From Candidatus Fermentibacteraceae bacterium (GTDB lineage Bacteria > Fermentibacterota > Fermentibacteria > Fermentibacterales > JCC-6), in assembly GCA_030596465.1 (NCBI GenBank), contig JAUVJW010000118.1, positions 1 to 6,534 on the forward strand: a DNA stretch of 6,534 bases, read 5' to 3'. The first letter of the stretch is position 1, and each line of letters begins with the position of its first letter. The notes beneath the pieces are model-generated. The model was not told the origin of the DNA, ran no database searches, and saw only the letters and a program-made list of their open reading frames with translations. Shown one piece after another: positions 5,875 to 6,534 of this stretch. A program made the position numbers and the translations under genes.

Positions 5875-6372
5875 ATGACAACAGAAAACATTTTACGACT
5901 TGACCACCAGGCCCGGAAACCCGCAAGCGAAGGAATTTTCAGTTGGCTGATTAAAAATCAGGAAATCCTGATTTTGAAAAACACCTGTCTCCGCATTATT
6001 CATTCCGCACAAAGACAACCCTCACCGTTTACCTGTGGGAACTCCATACCACTATTAACACTGGAAGGCTTCAGAAATGAGAGATATGTGAATTCCGAAG
6101 CAATCAGGAAAAATGGGGTGTTGCTGTTAACATCCGTCTCCTGCAACATCCCTGCGTTTTTCTGCGGTATCAGAAATGGCGTACCGGGACTGACCAGACC
6201 TCCTGTATCTATCCCCCGGAGCATCACCCACACGGCAGGAACACTGAATATAGCCAGCGATGGCTCTACCCTGTTCTCCAGCAGCAGGCACAGGTTCATC
6301 GGAAAATTTGGAATTCTTAAACAGCAGCTCAAGAATGTGTACCTGCTGGAATCAATTATCTCCCATATCTGA
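5875..6372 (+). CDS. Hypothetical protein, 165 residues, unrecognised
   Basis: I recognise no family. The product is basic (about 19 Lys/Arg against 9 Asp/Glu), has four cysteines (residues 38, 54, 90 and 97), no signal peptide and no clear membrane helix. In favour of a gene: a canonical GGAGG 8 nt before the ATG, an uninterrupted frame, and a position that otherwise leaves about 670 bp empty between trmFO and glnS. Against: the composition is unusual, a 10-bp perfect inverted repeat lies inside it (5954-5975), the opposite strand is also open over 6000-6422, and another plus frame ends in a more protein-like acidic tail (6321-6416). It could be a lineage-specific gene, a decayed gene with frameshifts, or a non-coding spacer. 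Upstream, TTAACA occurs twice (5824-5829 and 5835-5840), but no -10 hexamer sits at a good distance. Confidence 0.4.
   Translation: MTTENILRLDHQARKPASEGIFSWLIKNQEILILKNTCLRIIHSAQRQPSPFTCGNSIPLLTLEGFRNERYVNSEAIRKNGVLLLTSVSCNIPAFFCGIRNGVPGLTRPPVSIPRSITHTAGTLNIASDGSTLFSSSRHRFIGKFGILKQQLKNVYLLESIISHI
5954..5975. repeat. Perfect 10-bp inverted repeat (hairpin), terminator-like
   Basis: AAAATCAGGA and TCCTGATTTT are exact reverse complements separated by only AA. As RNA this gives a nine-pair stem with an AAAU loop. The A-tract before and T-tract after the CAGG/CCTG core give it the symmetric look of a weak bidirectional terminator, but the GC content is low and the U-run is four bases. It lies inside the ORF at 5875. 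Confidence 0.4.
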
Positions 6373-6412
6373 ATTCCCTGCCTGAATTGATTGAAAATGA
6401 AGAAGGAGCTGC

Positions 6413-6439
6413 CTGACAGCAACTGATTTCAATTATGAT
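6413..6439 (+). promoter_or_regulatory. Candidate sigma-70 promoter for glnS
   Basis: CTGACA (6413-6418, five of six against TTGACA) and TATGAT (6434-6439, five of six against TATAAT) are separated by 15 bp, shorter than the usual 16-18. Initiation near 6446 would leave a leader of about 28 nt before the glnS start, containing its ribosome site. The short spacer makes this uncertain. Confidence 0.3.
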
Positions 6440-6473
6440 TGGCATCATATCATTTAAGGGGAGAACTAGAAAA

Positions 6474-6534
6474 ATGGAAGAAAAATCAAAGGATTTCATC
6501 AGAGAAATAATAGATTCAGATCTGGCATCCGGTA
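6474..6534 (+). CDS. glnS: Glutaminyl-tRNA synthetase, first 20 residues (rest beyond the window)
   Basis: GlnRS is a cytoplasmic class I aminoacyl-tRNA synthetase that charges tRNA-Gln with glutamine. Only the start is present: MEEKSKDFIREIIDSDLASG. The block FIREIIDSDLASG matches the conserved N-terminus of bacterial GlnRS (FIRQIIDEDLASG in the E. coli enzyme), which comes just before the catalytic Rossmann fold. A GGGGAG ribosome site (6458-6463) lies 10 nt before the ATG. No catalytic motif is visible yet, so whether the enzyme is complete, or a paralogue or fusion, cannot be judged. GlnRS is absent from many bacteria that use the amidotransferase route, so its presence is a useful lineage trait. 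Confidence 0.85.
   Translation, partial: MEEKSKDFIREIIDSDLASG

Noticed and set aside
6000..6422. 140-codon minus-strand open frame opposite the hypothetical ORF
   Set aside because: No Shine-Dalgarno sequence before its ATG and no recognisable motif, while the plus-strand frame has a strong ribosome site. I keep it only as a reason for doubt about the plus-strand ORF.
6397..6426. Nine-codon ORF (MKKELPDSN) as a glnS leader peptide
   Set aside because: No ribosome site, no regulatory codon run, and no attenuator structure before glnS.
1..6534. tRNA or rRNA genes, CRISPR arrays, transposase genes
   Set aside because: I found no cloverleaf pattern, no regularly spaced direct repeats and no transposase motif; the hairpin element at 1669-1845 is too short to encode one.

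Overview
The window carries six protein genes or gene parts, all bacterial in style: tight spacing, clear Shine-Dalgarno sites, TTG start codons and no introns. The organism cannot be named from the sequence. The tRNA-uracil methyltransferase is the folate/FAD-dependent TrmFO rather than the SAM-dependent TrmA, which argues against a typical gammaproteobacterium, and a glutaminyl-tRNA synthetase begins at the right edge. ClpB, TrmFO, GlnRS and TTG starts at moderate GC fit a bacterium outside the best-studied groups. An uncultured, metagenome-type lineage is my guess only.

Layout from left to right: (1) The minus strand of 1-1508 encodes the N-terminal 502 residues of the disaggregase ClpB, cut by the window edge in its middle domain. 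(2) A 422-bp divergent intergenic region holds a 19-bp operator-like inverted repeat (1617-1635) and a 177-bp imperfect palindrome (1669-1845). The palindrome can fold into one long hairpin, and nearly all of its non-Watson-Crick pairs are G-U only in the plus-strand transcript. (3) A plus-strand cluster at 1931-4518 has genes 2-6 bp apart: a Gfo/Idh/MocA-family NAD(P)-dependent oxidoreductase, an ABC-ATPase-like protein that has lost every catalytic motif, and a small polytopic membrane protein. (4) trmFO lies on the minus strand (4488-5801), convergent with the membrane-protein gene and overlapping its 3' end by 31 bp. (5) A divergent plus-strand ORF of 165 codons (5875-6372) has a strong ribosome site but no recognisable family. 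(6) glnS starts at 6474 and leaves the window after 20 codons.

ClpB, TrmFO and GlnRS are housekeeping functions: protein disaggregation, tRNA T-loop m5U54 formation and glutamine charging. The middle cluster is the accessory part. The pseudo-ATPase and the membrane protein look like a decayed or repurposed ABC-2-type transporter pair, co-transcribed with a sugar- or inositol-type dehydrogenase. The two most interesting observations are the catalytically dead ABC protein and the strand-polarised long hairpin upstream of its operon.
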